Shown piece after piece: positions 35,753 to 47,674 of a stretch of DNA of 64,000 nucleotides (position 1 is the first letter of the stretch; each line of letters starts with the position of its first letter). Source of the DNA: Limnohabitans sp. MMS-10A-192 (GTDB lineage: Bacteria > Pseudomonadota > Gammaproteobacteria > Burkholderiales > Burkholderiaceae_C); assembly GCF_003063335.1 (NCBI RefSeq), contig NZ_NERX01000003.1, forward strand, positions 248,001-312,000. Reading direction: 5' to 3'. A program made the position numbers and the translations under genes. The notes beneath the pieces were generated by a model. The model had not been told where the DNA came from. It worked only from the letters and a program-made list of their open reading frames with translations, and did no database searches.

Positions 35753-37807
35753 TCAAGCGCCATCACTTTGCGTGCTGTCATTCAGATCAACCGCAATCGT
35801 CAAGGGTCCTGCACCCATGGCTTCTTCATCGTCTGCCTCATCAGAAGCGTCTTCTGCAGCGGCCATCGGTGCATCCAGGTGTGCCGTCACGGTGCCTTTG
35901 ACATCCAGCGCCATCAAATCCACCTCACCCAGCTGAACACGCACACGGGCACCACGCGCCAGGGCTTGTGCACCCATCACACTGAACATGAGGGGCAGAC
36001 TGTCGGCGCGCACCAGCCAAATACCCCCGCCCATTTCCTTGACCAAGCTGGCATCCAACTCGGTGATGCCTTGCTGCTGCACGTGGCGCAGCGTCCAGTA
36101 ACGCTCCATGCTGGACTGCACGGCGTTGTAGGCACTGTAGGCCGCATCAAAACCACTGATGATGGAGAAAAGCTCGGCGTCTTTGGGCTTGAAGGGCGCC
36201 GCCAGTGCAGCTGTCGCGCCATGCTTGGCACAGGCGATGATCTGCCACTGGTTGACCAAATCGGTGTAACGGCGCAGGGGCGATGTGCTCCAGGCATAGC
36301 TGGGCACGCCAATGCCGGCGTGCGGCAAAGCCTTGGTGCCCATGCGCACTTTGACGCCGGGCGCCATGCTGGCCTGGCTGCGGTAAATGCCGGGCACGCC
36401 CAGGCTGGCCAGCCATTGGCCCCAAGTGCTGTTGGCCAAAATCATGGCCTCGGCCACCATCAAATCCAGCGGCGCACCGCGCTGGCGCACGCCAATCAAC
36501 ACGGTCTCTTCGCCTGTGGGCGGTGCATCGTTGCTGGGACGGTCGAGCTTGAAGCTGTAATCTGGCCGGTTGAAGCTCTCGGGCTTGCCGCGCACCACTT
36601 CGCGGCGTGCTTTGAGGGTTTGGGCCAGACGCCAAAAGAATGCGAGGGTTGCGCGGTCCACCGGCAAATCGGCAGGCGTGTCGGCCTGATCGGCTTCCAA
36701 CCACTCGCGAGTGATGGTTTGGTCGAGCTGGTCGTGGCGCAGGTTGGCCAGGATGTTGACCCGCTCCAGGCGGGTTTCGGTGTGTTGCACGTCCAGCGTG
36801 TCTTCGCTGAAGGTCACATACAAGGACACCGCCGGGCAGGCACGGCCTTCCATCAAGGTGTAGGTCTGCACTACGCTGTCGGGCAGCATGGTGATTTTGT
36901 AGCCCGGCATGTAGACCGTGGACAAGCGCGAGCGGCCCAGCTGGTCAATGGCGCTGCCGGGCGTCAGGGCCAAGCCTGGCGCTGCGATGTGGATGCCCAC
37001 GGTGACGGTGCCGCTGCCCAAGCCCTGCAAGGACAAGGCATCGTCGATCTCAGTGGTGTGCGAATCATCGATGGAGAACGCCTGTACGGGCGACAAGGGC
37101 AAGTCGTCCGTGATGGCCGGGGCCTGCAAGGCCGGGAAACCCGTGCCTTTGGGAAACAGGTCAAACAGGAAGCGCTGCCAATGGAAGTCCCAGGCCGAAG
37201 CAATGGCACCTGCGTTTTGCAGCAAGTCCAATGGCGCGGTCTGGCTGCTTTTGCTGGCCTCGACCACGGCTTTGTATTCGGGCGTGTTTTTGTCTGGGCG
37301 AAACAGGATCTTGTAGAGCTGCTCGCGGATCGGCTCAGGGCAAGTGCCCGCCACCAAGTCAGCCGCCCAAGCTTCGATCTGCGCCTGGATTTGTTTTTTC
37401 TTTTCGATCGCGGCCAAGGCTTGCTGCACGATTTCGGCCGGGGCCTTGCGGTATCGGCCTTTGCCCGCGCGGCGGAAATAATGCGGCGCCTCGTGCAGGC
37501 GCATCAAGGCAGCGACTTGCTGCACCGTGGTGGCCGCGCTGCTGAAATAGTCTTGCGCCAAATCGGCAAAACCGAACTCTTCGTCCGAGGCGAACTCGTA
37601 GGCCAGCTCCAACTCAATACTCGGGCTCAAAGCCGTCGCCTCGCTGAGCAAAGCAGCGGGTGCGGGTTTTTCGAATTTGAGCAGCATTTGCGCCGCCTTG
37701 ACTTTGACCCGCTTGCCCGAGTCCAGCTCGACCTGCGCGGAAGCCTCGGCTTCGGACATGACCCTCCCGGCCATGAATTTGCCGGCTTCTTCAAATAATA
37801 CGTACAT
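35753..37807 (-). CDS. RNB-domain exoribonuclease II-like protein
   Basis: 684 residues with a central RNB catalytic domain (about 235-560). The active-site segment is FSIDDSHTTEIDDALSL: three of the four acidic positions of RNase II are Asp and the one corresponding to Asp207 of E. coli RNase II is Glu, the form seen in cyanobacterial and chloroplast-type RNB proteins. It continues with VGIHIAAPG and the YMPGYKITMLPD segment. The N-terminus MYVLFEEAGKFMAGRVMSEA is a small OB-like domain, and the C-terminus has a weak S1-like part and an acidic tail. Degrades RNA 3' to 5'. Confidence 0.9.
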   Translation of the reverse strand: MYVLFEEAGKFMAGRVMSEAEASAQVELDSGKRVKVKAAQMLLKFEKPAPAALLSEATALSPSIELELAYEFASDEEFGFADLAQDYFSSAATTVQQVAALMRLHEAPHYFRRAGKGRYRKAPAEIVQQALAAIEKKKQIQAQIEAWAADLVAGTCPEPIREQLYKILFRPDKNTPEYKAVVEASKSSQTAPLDLLQNAGAIASAWDFHWQRFLFDLFPKGTGFPALQAPAITDDLPLSPVQAFSIDDSHTTEIDDALSLQGLGSGTVTVGIHIAAPGLALTPGSAIDQLGRSRLSTVYMPGYKITMLPDSVVQTYTLMEGRACPAVSLYVTFSEDTLDVQHTETRLERVNILANLRHDQLDQTITREWLEADQADTPADLPVDRATLAFFWRLAQTLKARREVVRGKPESFNRPDYSFKLDRPSNDAPPTGEETVLIGVRQRGAPLDLMVAEAMILANSTWGQWLASLGVPGIYRSQASMAPGVKVRMGTKALPHAGIGVPSYAWSTSPLRRYTDLVNQWQIIACAKHGATAALAAPFKPKDAELFSIISGFDAAYSAYNAVQSSMERYWTLRHVQQQGITELDASLVKEMGGGIWLVRADSLPLMFSVMGAQALARGARVRVQLGEVDLMALDVKGTVTAHLDAPMAAAEDASDEADDEEAMGAGPLTIAVDLNDSTQSDGA

Positions 37808-37851
37808 GCTCAGATTTTCCCACGCCTGCCCGCCGTTCCGACCCCGAGGCT

Positions 37852-38457
37852 TCAGACCAAGCGAAGAAATTCCAGGATTTCAGCTTTGTAAAGATCGAAA
37901 TCGCTCAGTGCATGGTCACCGCCCTCGATCAGATACACCTGACCGGCCTTGTGGCGCGCCAGCATTTCGCGCCAGTCGAGCACTTCATCCCCTTTGGCGA
38001 TCAAGGCCAGGGTCTTGGGCTGAGTGCCAGGCGCTTGCGCCTCCAGCACTTGCAACTCATGCACATAAGCCGCATCAAAAAAGATGCTTTGCGCCGGATC
38101 GTGCCAAACAGGCTGTTCACCGATGTACTTGGCCAAATCACGCGAAGGATGCACTGCCGGGTTGATCAGCACCGCTGGACACCCCAAGTGCCCAGCCAAC
38201 CAGCTGGCATAGAAACCGCCCAAAGACGACCCGACCACCGCCATGCCTTGCACAGGCCAACCGGCCACAAGCGAGCGCAAGTCGTCGATGGCTTGCCGTG
38301 GCGAAGCGGGCAACTGAGGGCAGCACCAAGTGACGCCCGGATGATCTGCCTGCACCCAGTTGGCCATTTTTTGGGCTTTGGCCGACTGGGGTGACGACCT
38401 GAAACCGTGGAGGTACAGAAGGTGGGTGGTGCGCGGCATGCCCTGCACAGCCGACAT
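37852..38457 (-). CDS. YqiA/YcfP-family alpha/beta fold esterase
   Basis: 201 residues. LLYLHGFRSSPQSAKAQKM holds the oxyanion H-G, AVVGSSLGGFYASWLAGHLG the nucleophile G-S-S-L-G, and the C-terminal GDEVLDWRE and GGDHALSDFD the Asp and His of the triad. Matches the YqiA type of small esterases; natural substrate unknown. Start ATG 38457 shares one base with the lpxC stop (TGATG), so it is coupled to the end of the lpxC transcript. Confidence 0.88.
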   Translation of the reverse strand: MSAVQGMPRTTHLLYLHGFRSSPQSAKAQKMANWVQADHPGVTWCCPQLPASPRQAIDDLRSLVAGWPVQGMAVVGSSLGGFYASWLAGHLGCPAVLINPAVHPSRDLAKYIGEQPVWHDPAQSIFFDAAYVHELQVLEAQAPGTQPKTLALIAKGDEVLDWREMLARHKAGQVYLIEGGDHALSDFDLYKAEILEFLRLV

Positions 38458-39380
38458 CACCACGCGGGCTGCAAGGCGGCAAAACCCTTGGGCGCCTGGC
38501 TGGACTTGTCGAAAGTCACGATTTCATAAGCGTCTGGTTGCGCCAGAAGCGCACGCAGCAGTTGGTTGTTCATGGCGTGACCTGAGCGGAAAGCGCTGTA
38601 GGCGGCCAACAAGGGATGACCCACGATGTACAGATCACCCATCGCGTCAAGGATTTTGTGTTTGACGAACTCGTCGTCGTAACGCAAACCATCGGCATTG
38701 AGCACTTTGTAATCGTCCATCACGATGGCATTGTCCAGACCACCGCCCAAGGCCAGGCCGTTGGCGCGCATCATCTCAACGTCTTTGGTGAAGCCAAAGG
38801 TGCGCGCACGGGCAATGTCTCGGGCGTACACGCCTTCGGACATGTCAAACACCACCTGCTGTCCTGTCGAATCGACTGCGGGGTGATGAAATTCAATCTC
38901 AAAACTCAGCTTGTACCCGTGATAAGGCTCCAGGCGCGCCCATTTGATGTTTTGGCCTTCGCCTTCGCTCACTTGCACGGGTTTGAGCACACGGATGAAA
39001 CGCTTGGGTGCTGTTTGCTCGACCACCCCCGCGCTTTGCAACAAGAAGACAAACGAAGAAGCCGAGCCGTCCAGGATGGGAACCTCTTCGGCGGTGATGT
39101 CAACATAAAGGTTGTCGATCCCCAGACCGGCACAAGCGGACATCAAGTGTTCGACCGTGTGCACTTTGGCCTGGCCCACCGAAATGGTTGAAGCCAAGCG
39201 CGTGTCGGTCACCGATTCGGCTTTGACCGGGATGTCCACGGGCTCGGGCAGGTCCACACGCCGAAACACAATGCCCGTGTCGGGTGCTGCCGGGCGCAGG
39301 GTCAACTCGACCCGTTGGCCGCTGTGCAGGCCAACGCCAACGGCTTTGGTCAGGGTTTTGAGGGTACGTTGTGCGAGCAT
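38457..39380 (-). CDS. lpxC: UDP-3-O-acyl-N-acetylglucosamine deacetylase LpxC
   Basis: Zinc amidase for the committed step of lipid A synthesis, 307 residues from ATG 39380 (an in-frame GTG lies one codon earlier at 39383). Zinc ligands: H in [20 protein letters not shown], and H/D in [16 protein letters not shown]; a catalytic His in [13 protein letters not shown] near the C-terminus. Last gene of the dcw group, but an intrinsic terminator at 39474-39506 separates it from ftsZ, so it needs its own promoter within about 90 bases upstream or read-through. Confidence 0.96.
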   Translation of the reverse strand: MLAQRTLKTLTKAVGVGLHSGQRVELTLRPAAPDTGIVFRRVDLPEPVDIPVKAESVTDTRLASTISVGQAKVHTVEHLMSACAGLGIDNLYVDITAEEVPILDGSASSFVFLLQSAGVVEQTAPKRFIRVLKPVQVSEGEGQNIKWARLEPYHGYKLSFEIEFHHPAVDSTGQQVVFDMSEGVYARDIARARTFGFTKDVEMMRANGLALGGGLDNAIVMDDYKVLNADGLRYDDEFVKHKILDAMGDLYIVGHPLLAAYSAFRSGHAMNNQLLRALLAQPDAYEIVTFDKSSQAPKGFAALQPAW

Positions 39381-39473
39381 CACTGCATTTTAAAGGTGCA
39401 TGCTTTTCCCTGCTCTTACAGGGTTGGCGGTCACGCAACCACCTCCGCGACCAGAGGATCGTCACGTCAAAGC

Positions 39474-39506
39474 AAAAAAGGCCAGACGGGACATGCCCGT
39501 CTGGCC
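39474..39506 (-). terminator. Intrinsic terminator after ftsZ
   Basis: GGCCAGACGGG paired with CCCGTCTGGCC gives an 11-bp stem with a 5-base loop, followed on the minus strand by six T (39479-39474). It lies 36 bases after the ftsZ stop, ahead of lpxC. Confidence 0.9.
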
Positions 39507-39541
39507 TTCAAAGCACCAGAAATGATTCAGCTGGCCAGAGA

Positions 39542-40756
39542 TCAGTCGGCTTGCTTGCGCAAGAAGGCCGGAATCTCAATGTCGTCCATGCCGGCATTGG
39601 CCATGCCATCCACACGGGCTGCCGCGTGGGTGCGGTTGTTGCGCCAGTAGGCTGGAATGTTCACGCCATTGGCCGCTGCAGGTGTTGCGGCGTTCAATGA
39701 TGGTGCTACAGCGTCCTGACCGCCCATCATGAAGGGGGCATTGTCAGTGCCTGTGCGCAGCACTTGCAGCGGAGGGGCTGTGCGGCGTGCACCTTGCTTG
39801 GACAAACCCGTAGCCACCACGGTCACACGGATCTCGTCGCCCAGACTTTCGTCGTAAGCGGTACCGTAGATCACATGGGCATTTTCCGAAGCATAAGCAC
39901 GGATGGTGTTCATCGCCTGCTTGGACTCGGACAGCTTGAGCGAGCCCTTGGCGGCGCTGATCAGCACCAGCACGCCCTTGGCACCCGACAAATCCACACC
40001 CTCGAGCAATGGGCAGGCCACGGCTTGTTCGGCGGCGATGCGCGCGCGGTCAGGACCGCTGGCTGCTGCCGTGCCCATCATGGCTTTGCCAGGCTCGCCC
40101 ATCACGGTGCGCACGTCTTCAAAGTCGACGTTCACATGGCCCGGCACGTTGATGATTTCAGCGATACCGCCGACGGCGTTTTTCAGCACGTCGTTGGCGT
40201 GGGCGAAAGCCTCGTCCTGGGTCATGTCTTCACCGCCGGGCAATTCCAGCAGTTTTTCGTTCAAGACCACGATCAGGGAATCGACATTGGCTTCGAGTTC
40301 CTGCATACCGATGTCGGCATTGGACATGCGGCGGCCGCCTTCAAACTCGAAAGGCTTGGTGACCACGCCCACGGTGAGGATGCCCATCTCTTTGGCAATG
40401 CGTGCGATCACGGGCGCCGCGCCAGTGCCTGTGCCACCGCCCATGCCCGCGGTGATGAACAACATGTGCGAGCCTTCGATGGCAGCGCGGATGTCGGCTT
40501 CTGCGCTCTCGGCGGCTTCGCGACCTTTTTCTGGCTTGCTGCCAGCGCCCAAGCCGGTTTGACCGAGCTGGATGAAACGGTGCGCGGCGCTGCGGGCCAA
40601 AGCCTGGGCATCGGTGTTGGCGCAAACAAACTCAACGCCTTGGACGTTGCGCTCGATCATGTGCTCAACGGCATTGCCGCCGCCACCGCCGACGCCGATC
40701 ACTTTGATCTGGGTGCCTTGGTTGAATTCTTCGGTTTGGATCATTTCAATGGACAT
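39542..40756 (-). CDS. ftsZ: Cell division protein FtsZ
   Basis: Tubulin-like GTPase that forms the division ring. 404 residues. Early GVGGGGGNAVEHMIERNVQG, the tubulin signature GGGTGTGAAPVIA near residue 105, the T7 synergy segment with VDFEDVRTVM, and the conserved C-terminal peptide DDIEIPAFLRKQAD that binds FtsA and ZipA. Good ribosome site TAGGAG 7 bases before the ATG. 135 bases separate it from ftsA, with a candidate promoter. Confidence 0.97.
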   Translation of the reverse strand: MSIEMIQTEEFNQGTQIKVIGVGGGGGNAVEHMIERNVQGVEFVCANTDAQALARSAAHRFIQLGQTGLGAGSKPEKGREAAESAEADIRAAIEGSHMLFITAGMGGGTGTGAAPVIARIAKEMGILTVGVVTKPFEFEGGRRMSNADIGMQELEANVDSLIVVLNEKLLELPGGEDMTQDEAFAHANDVLKNAVGGIAEIINVPGHVNVDFEDVRTVMGEPGKAMMGTAAASGPDRARIAAEQAVACPLLEGVDLSGAKGVLVLISAAKGSLKLSESKQAMNTIRAYASENAHVIYGTAYDESLGDEIRVTVVATGLSKQGARRTAPPLQVLRTGTDNAPFMMGGQDAVAPSLNAATPAAANGVNIPAYWRNNRTHAAARVDGMANAGMDDIEIPAFLRKQAD

Positions 40757-40824
40757 GGTGCTACTCCTAAATATCTGCAGTTGCCTGAATTTTGTGAATC
40801 TTGTTTTGAGTGAAGTGAAGGGTT

Positions 40825-40830
40825 TGTCAA
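40825..40830 (-). promoter_or_regulatory. Possible ftsZ promoter -35 box
   Basis: A consensus TTGACA lies in the ftsA-ftsZ gap on the minus strand, about 70 bases before the ftsZ start. The -10 at correct spacing (AAACAA-like) is poor, so this is only a candidate for an extra ftsZ promoter inside the cluster. Confidence 0.35.
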
Positions 40831-40891
40831 CATCGACAAGGCCTCGAAAGCGGGGGGCTGCCTCGGGCCAGAAAGCGTTTTTTCCAGTTCA

Positions 40892-42121
<1,230 letters not shown>

Positions 42122-42158
42122 ATGAATCACCGTTTCCGTTGTAGTCCTGCTTGATCGC

Positions 42159-42941
42159 TCAAGGTTTTTTCTTGTCTTCTACTGTGCTCACGCCCCGCAA
42201 ACGCAAGGCGTAACCATCTTTGTGGCGCAAATCGGCCCCCACCAGCGACACTGGTGTTCGTCCATACCTCGCCGTTACTTGCGACAAAGTTTTAAAAAAC
42301 ATCTGCAATTGAGCGCCCAACTCCGCTTGCGTGCCTCGCCCCAGCTCCATCAAAGCACCGGTTTTGGTCAGCACCCGCCAGCTGCCTCGCGGCGTCAATT
42401 CCAATTGTTCAATGTCCATGTCCACGGCCTGATAAAGAGGCTTCAAGTAGCGGTACATCCTCATGACGTCGACCGACTGACCTTGCGGGCCTTTCATGCG
42501 CGGCAGGTGCTCGACATCCACGTCATCCAATTCGGCTTCAAAAACCTGGTCTTGTTGATTGACCATGGTGGAGGCCCCTTCCTCACCCCACAAAGCCATG
42601 GGATGGTGCTCCTGCAAAACAGCACGCAGACGATTGGGAAAGTCGCGGTGAACCACAGCCGAACGGACCCATGGCACAGACTCAAAGGCCTGACGTGCGA
42701 CATCCAGATCGAGTGTGAAAAAGTTGCCATTCAGTCGAGGCATCACATTGGCCTTGAAGGTCACTGCATTGTTGCGGCTGACTTCACCCTGCACACTGAT
42801 TGAATCGATGGCAAACACCGAATGTCGCAGCAAACCCCATGCCCCAGCGCCCAACGCCAACAACACGACCCCCACCACCAGCAAATTGGCGGTGAAGTTC
42901 ATGAGCCGGACGTCCATCGGCAAAGGCATGGCTTTTTTCAC
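42159..42941 (-). CDS. ftsQ: Cell division protein FtsQ
   Basis: Bitopic divisome protein, 260 residues from GTG 42941, which overlaps the ddlB stop as GTGA; an ATG at 42929 is the alternative. One membrane helix ([19 protein letters not shown]), then a POTRA domain beginning with [20 protein letters not shown] and the FtsQ beta domain ([20 protein letters not shown]). Connects FtsBL with early division proteins in the periplasm. Confidence 0.94.
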   Translation of the reverse strand: MKKAMPLPMDVRLMNFTANLLVVGVVLLALGAGAWGLLRHSVFAIDSISVQGEVSRNNAVTFKANVMPRLNGNFFTLDLDVARQAFESVPWVRSAVVHRDFPNRLRAVLQEHHPMALWGEEGASTMVNQQDQVFEAELDDVDVEHLPRMKGPQGQSVDVMRMYRYLKPLYQAVDMDIEQLELTPRGSWRVLTKTGALMELGRGTQAELGAQLQMFFKTLSQVTARYGRTPVSLVGADLRHKDGYALRLRGVSTVEDKKKP

Positions 42942-43900
42942 CCGCGCACCTCCTGATGGTCCAACGCTGCAGTGGCCAGCAACTGGGCGCACAGCGCCTC
43001 ATAGCTGATGCCTGCGGCACGGGCCGACATGGGCACCAACGAATGGCCGGTCATGCCCGGCGAGGTGTTGATTTCCAGCAAATAAGGCTGACGGGTTTGG
43101 CCATCGATCATCACGTCGATGCGGCCCCAGCCGCGGCAGCCGAGCACCTGGTAAGCCTTGACCACCAGCGCCTCGATGGCGGCTTCCTCGGCAGCGGGCA
43201 AACCACTGGGCACGAGGTACTGGGTGTCGTCGGTGAAGTATTTGTTCTGGTAGTCGTAATTGCCTTCTGGCGCCACGATGCGGATCACCGGCAAGGCCTT
43301 GGCGGATTCGCCTGCGCCCAGCACCGGGCAGGTGACTTCGTCACCCACAATGCATTGCTCGCACAAGATGTCGGCATCGCATTGCGCGGCCTGGGTCAAT
43401 GCGGCGGGCAACTCGTCGGCGCGGGTGACCTTGGTCACGCCAATCGAGGAGCCTTCGCGTGCTGGCTTGACGATCATGGGCAAACCCAAGGCAGCGATCA
43501 ATTTTTCAGCCGAAACGCTGGCCAATTGTTCGCGGTGCACCAGTTCATAACGCGGTGTGGGCAGGCCCTCGGCGATCCAGACACGCTTGGTCATGGTCTT
43601 GTCCATCGCGATGCTGGAAGCCATCACGCCGGAGCCGGTGTAAGGGATGCCCAGCAACTCCAGCGCGCCTTGCACAGTACCGTCTTCGCCATAACGACCA
43701 TGCAAAGCAATGAAGCACAGGTCAAAGCCCTCGCGCTTGAGCTCACTGAGGTCGCGCTCGGCGGGATCAAACGCATGCGCCTGCACACCCGAAGCCTGCA
43801 AGGCTTGGAGCACGCCCTGACCGGACATCAAAGACACCTCGCGCTCAGCGGAACGTCCGCCCATCAGCACAGCCACTTTTCCCAATTTTGAAGTGCTCAT
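42938..43900 (-). CDS. ddlB: D-alanine--D-alanine ligase
   Basis: ATP-grasp ligase making D-Ala-D-Ala for the muropeptide, 320 residues from ATG 43900 ([20 protein letters not shown]), which overlaps the murC stop as ATGA. Motifs: [45 protein letters not shown], and [20 protein letters not shown] with the metal-binding Glu/Asn near the C-terminus. Part of the coupled dcw chain. Confidence 0.96.
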   Translation of the reverse strand: MSTSKLGKVAVLMGGRSAEREVSLMSGQGVLQALQASGVQAHAFDPAERDLSELKREGFDLCFIALHGRYGEDGTVQGALELLGIPYTGSGVMASSIAMDKTMTKRVWIAEGLPTPRYELVHREQLASVSAEKLIAALGLPMIVKPAREGSSIGVTKVTRADELPAALTQAAQCDADILCEQCIVGDEVTCPVLGAGESAKALPVIRIVAPEGNYDYQNKYFTDDTQYLVPSGLPAAEEAAIEALVVKAYQVLGCRGWGRIDVMIDGQTRQPYLLEINTSPGMTGHSLVPMSARAAGISYEALCAQLLATAALDHQEVRG

Positions 43901-45306
43901 GCAGCACCTCCCATCTCTACAACTTTGGCAGGCACGGCACCGATGGTGCCCGCACCCATGCAAATCACCACATCGCCATCACGTGCGTTGGTCAACACCG
44001 CTTGAGGCATCTCGATGATGTCATCGACAAACACCGGCTCCACCTTGCCCGCCACGCGCAAAGCACGTGCCAAGGACCGGCCATCGGCGGCCACAATTGG
44101 CGCTTCACCGGCGGCATAGACCTCGGACAACAAAACGGCATCGGCGCCATTGCCAATGACTTTGACAAAGTCTTCAAAACAATCACGCGTGCGGCTGTAG
44201 CGGTGGGGCTGGAAGGCCAAGACCAAGCGGCGACCAGCAAATGCCCCTCGGGCGGCCGCCAAAGTCGCGGCCATCTCCACGGGGTGGTGACCGTAGTCGT
44301 CGATCAAGGTGAATTGCCCTTGCCCATCGGCGGTGCGCACCTGGCCATAGCGTTGGAAACGGCGGCCCACACCTTTGAAACCAGCCAGGGCACGCTGCAC
44401 AGCAGCATCGTCCACGCCCAACTCGACGGCCACGGCCACGGCCGCCAGCGCGTTGAGCACATTGTGTTTGCCCGGCAGATTCAGCACGATGGGCATATCG
44501 GCCATGACCACGCCGTTGCGGCGCTGCACGGTGAAATGCATCTGGCCGTCCACGGCGCGCACATCCACAGCGCGCACTTGCGCGCCTTCGTTCAAACCAT
44601 AGGTGGTAACCGGACGCGCGATGTCATTCAGGATGGTCTGCACACCTGGATCGTCGGCACACATGATGGCCGTACCGTAAAAAGGCATGCGGTGCAGAAA
44701 GTCCACAAAGGCGGCTTTCAAGCGGGCCAAATCGTGGCCATAGGTTTCCATGTGGTCGGCATCGATGTTGGTCACCACCGCCATCACCGGCAGCAGGTTC
44801 AGGAAAGACGCATCCGACTCGTCGGCCTCGACCACGATGTAGTCACCGGTGCCCAGCTTGGCATTGGCGCCTGCGCTGTTCAGACGGCCACCGATCACGA
44901 AGGTCGGGTCCAGCCCGGCTTCGGCCAGCACGCTGGCGACCAAACTGGTGGTGGTGGTTTTGCCGTGTGTACCGGCAATGGCCACGCCTTGCTTCATGCG
45001 CATCAACTCGGCCAGCATCACCGCACGCGGCACGATCGGGATGTGGCGCTCGCGCGCGGCCAGCACTTCGGGGTTGTCCGCCTTGACGGCGGTAGAGGTG
45101 ACCACGGCATCGGCATCGCGCACGTTGTCGGCGCTGTGACCCACATGCGTCTGGATGCCCAGGCCAGCCAGACGGCGCAAGGTGGCGCTGTCCGACAGGT
45201 CAGAGCCCGAAATGGCATAACCCAAATTGAGCAACACCTCGGCAATGCCGCTCATGCCTGAGCCGCCAATGCCGATGAAATGAATTTTTCGAATGGCGTG
45301 TTTCAT
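43897..45306 (-). CDS. murC: UDP-N-acetylmuramate--L-alanine ligase MurC
   Basis: Adds L-Ala to UDP-MurNAc, 469 residues. N-terminal [19 protein letters not shown] loop, ATP loop [20 protein letters not shown] near residue 115, the [20 protein letters not shown] segment, and [22 protein letters not shown] 45306 overlaps the murG stop (ATGA). Confidence 0.97.
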   Translation of the reverse strand: MKHAIRKIHFIGIGGSGMSGIAEVLLNLGYAISGSDLSDSATLRRLAGLGIQTHVGHSADNVRDADAVVTSTAVKADNPEVLAARERHIPIVPRAVMLAELMRMKQGVAIAGTHGKTTTTSLVASVLAEAGLDPTFVIGGRLNSAGANAKLGTGDYIVVEADESDASFLNLLPVMAVVTNIDADHMETYGHDLARLKAAFVDFLHRMPFYGTAIMCADDPGVQTILNDIARPVTTYGLNEGAQVRAVDVRAVDGQMHFTVQRRNGVVMADMPIVLNLPGKHNVLNALAAVAVAVELGVDDAAVQRALAGFKGVGRRFQRYGQVRTADGQGQFTLIDDYGHHPVEMAATLAAARGAFAGRRLVLAFQPHRYSRTRDCFEDFVKVIGNGADAVLLSEVYAAGEAPIVAADGRSLARALRVAGKVEPVFVDDIIEMPQAVLTNARDGDVVICMGAGTIGAVPAKVVEMGGAA

Positions 45307-46376
45307 GCTGCCAACTCCTCACAAGCCATCACAACCTCCCGAGTTGCATTTGTTTTTTTCTGTTCATGGGCTTTTTGGGCGCAAGCCAACAACTGGCTGC
45401 GGTCCAGATTTTTCAAACGTGCCGCCAAGGACTCTGCCGTCAATTCGGACTGCTGCACCAGCCAACCACCACCTTGCTCGACCAAGAACCGCGCATTGGT
45501 GGTCTGGTGGTCATCCACCGCGAAGGGGAAGGGCACAAACAAGGCCGCCACACCGACCGCAGCCAATTCGGTCACGGTGCTGGCGCCTGCACGGCAGATC
45601 ACCAGATCGGCCTGGGCAAAAGCCGTAGCGGTGTCGTCGATGAAAGGGGTCAACTCGGCGTGCACGCCAGCGGCCAGGTAATTGGCGCGCAGTGCATCAA
45701 TCTGTTTGGCGCCGCTTTGGTGGATGACCTGCGGACGCTGTGCTTCAGGGATCAGGGCCATCGCTTGCGGCACGATGTCATTGAGCGCCTTGGCGCCCAG
45801 ACTGCCGCCGACAACCAGCACGCGCAATGGACCGCTGCGGCCAGCAAAGCGCTCTGCCGGGGTGGCTTGTTGCGTGAAAGCCTGGCGCAGGGGGTTGCCC
45901 ACCCATTGGCCGGTTTTGAAAACTTGCGGGAAAGCGGTGAACACCCGATCAGCCACTTGGGCCAAGACCTTGTTGGCCATACCGGCCACCGAATTTTGCT
46001 CATGCAAGACCACGGGTTTGCCGCACAGGCTGGCCATCATGCCGCCTGGAAAGGTGATGTAACCGCCCAAGCCCAGCACCACATCGGGCTGGACGCGGCG
46101 CACCACCTGCAGGCTCTGCCAGAAAGCCTTGAGCAAACGCAGCGGTAACAGCGCCAGGGTTTTCAGACCCTTGCCACGCACCCCGCCAAAATCGATGGAT
46201 TCGAACGCAAAACCGCGTGGCGGCACGAGCTGGCTTTCCATGCTGTTCGGTGCGCCCAACCAGTGCACGCGCCAACCGGCTTCGCGCAAGGCTTCGGCCA
46301 CAGCCAAGCCGGGGAAGATGTGTCCTCCGGTGCCACCGGCCATGACCAATGCGCATTTCTGTTGGTGTTCGGTCAT
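45303..46376 (-). CDS. murG: UDP-GlcNAc transferase MurG
   Basis: GT28 glycosyltransferase converting lipid I to lipid II at the inner face of the membrane, 357 residues. The start ATG 46376 ([20 protein letters not shown]) is fixed by the ATGA overlap with ftsW and the conserved [17 protein letters not shown] near the N-terminus. Other signatures: [23 protein letters not shown], and [20 protein letters not shown] in the donor-binding half. Confidence 0.97.
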   Translation of the reverse strand: MTEHQQKCALVMAGGTGGHIFPGLAVAEALREAGWRVHWLGAPNSMESQLVPPRGFAFESIDFGGVRGKGLKTLALLPLRLLKAFWQSLQVVRRVQPDVVLGLGGYITFPGGMMASLCGKPVVLHEQNSVAGMANKVLAQVADRVFTAFPQVFKTGQWVGNPLRQAFTQQATPAERFAGRSGPLRVLVVGGSLGAKALNDIVPQAMALIPEAQRPQVIHQSGAKQIDALRANYLAAGVHAELTPFIDDTATAFAQADLVICRAGASTVTELAAVGVAALFVPFPFAVDDHQTTNARFLVEQGGGWLVQQSELTAESLAARLKNLDRSQLLACAQKAHEQKKTNATREVVMACEELAA

Positions 46377-47674
46377 GACCGACCTCCGCGCATCATTTGT
46401 TTGTTCTCGGCATCGATGCGCAAGACGATGGCAATCGCCACCAAGTTCATCATGATGGCCGAGCCGCCGTAACTCATCAGCGGCAGTGTCAAACCTTTGG
46501 TGGGCAAAGCGCCCAAGTTCACGCCCATGTTGATGAAGGCCTGAAAACCAATCCAGATGCCCACACCTTGTGCCACCAAGCCCGAAAACACTTTGTCCAG
46601 CGCAATGGATTGGCGGCCAATCACCATGATGCGACGGGCCAGCCACAGGAACATGAAAATGACCAAGGTCACACCGACCAAACCGAACTCTTCGCCAATC
46701 ACAGCCAGCAAAAAGTCGGTGTGGGCTTCCGGCAGCCAATGCAGTTTTTCAACGCTGCCGCCCAGCCCCACCCCCCAGACTTCGCCTCGGCCAATCGCGA
46801 TCAGAGAGTGCGACAGCTGGTAGCCCTTGCCCAAAGCGTGCTCGGCACTGAAGGGATCGAGGTAAGCAAAAATGCGCTCGCGCCGCCAAGGCGATGCAGC
46901 GATCATGACCACAAACGCCCCGACCAGCACCGCAAAAATCAGGAAGAACATGCGGGCATTAACGCCCCCCAGGAACAGAATACCCATGGCGATGATGGCG
47001 ATCACCATGAAGGCACCCATGTCAGGTTCAGCCAGCAAAAACACACCGGCCAGTGCGACGGCCGCACCCATGGGCCATACCGCACGGAAGAAATGCTCTT
47101 TCACCTCCATCTTGCGCACCATGTAATCGGCCGCATAGATGATGGTCGCCAACTTGGCCAATTCGGATGGCTGGAAGTTCGTGATACCCAACGAAATCCA
47201 GCGGCGGGCTCCATTGACGCCTTTGCCGATGTAGGGGATGAGCACCAGCGCCAACAGCACCAGTGCCAAAACGAACATGGGGCGGGCTAATTTTTCCCAA
47301 GTTTCCATGGGCACCTGGAAGGCCAACAAAGCCACCGCACAACCCATGACCAAAGAGACAATGTGCCGCGTCAAAAAATGCGTCTGCGCATAACGCGCAA
47401 AGCGCGGGTTATCGGGCATGGCGATGGAGGCCGAATACACCATGACCATGCCCCACATCAGCAATGCCACGACCACCCAGACCAAGGCCTGGTCCACACC
47501 CTGCAAACGAGCTGCCGAACCGGGTGACTGGCGGGCAAATTCATAGCCGCCCAGATTCACTGGCAAGCCCTGTGCTGCGGCCACCTCGGCCTTGGCTTGG
47601 CCGCCTGTGAACTGGCCAGCCAAGCGCACAAAGCTGCCGCGCACGGTTTGCATGAGGCCTTGGCTTTCGCTCAC
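46373..47674 (-). CDS. ftsW: Septal SEDS glycosyltransferase FtsW
   Basis: Peptidoglycan polymerase of the divisome, working with FtsI. 433 residues, about ten membrane segments after an N-terminal cytoplasmic part of about 55 residues. Contains [40 protein letters not shown] with the catalytic Asp, and [24 protein letters not shown] start at 47674 overlaps the murD stop as GTGA; an ATG seven codons later is possible. The longer N-terminal tail is typical for betaproteobacteria. Confidence 0.95.
   Translation of the reverse strand: MSESQGLMQTVRGSFVRLAGQFTGGQAKAEVAAAQGLPVNLGGYEFARQSPGSAARLQGVDQALVWVVVALLMWGMVMVYSASIAMPDNPRFARYAQTHFLTRHIVSLVMGCAVALLAFQVPMETWEKLARPMFVLALVLLALVLIPYIGKGVNGARRWISLGITNFQPSELAKLATIIYAADYMVRKMEVKEHFFRAVWPMGAAVALAGVFLLAEPDMGAFMVIAIIAMGILFLGGVNARMFFLIFAVLVGAFVVMIAASPWRRERIFAYLDPFSAEHALGKGYQLSHSLIAIGRGEVWGVGLGGSVEKLHWLPEAHTDFLLAVIGEEFGLVGVTLVIFMFLWLARRIMVIGRQSIALDKVFSGLVAQGVGIWIGFQAFINMGVNLGALPTKGLTLPLMSYGGSAIMMNLVAIAIVLRIDAENKQMMRGGRS

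Noticed and set aside
35768..37798. 676-codon open frame on the plus strand
   Set aside because: It is the exact antisense of the RNB gene, has His/Gly/Ala/Gln-rich composition typical of a high-GC shadow frame and no recognisable domain.
43888..45261. 457-codon plus-strand frame opposite murC
   Set aside because: Shadow of murC; His-rich composition, no motif.
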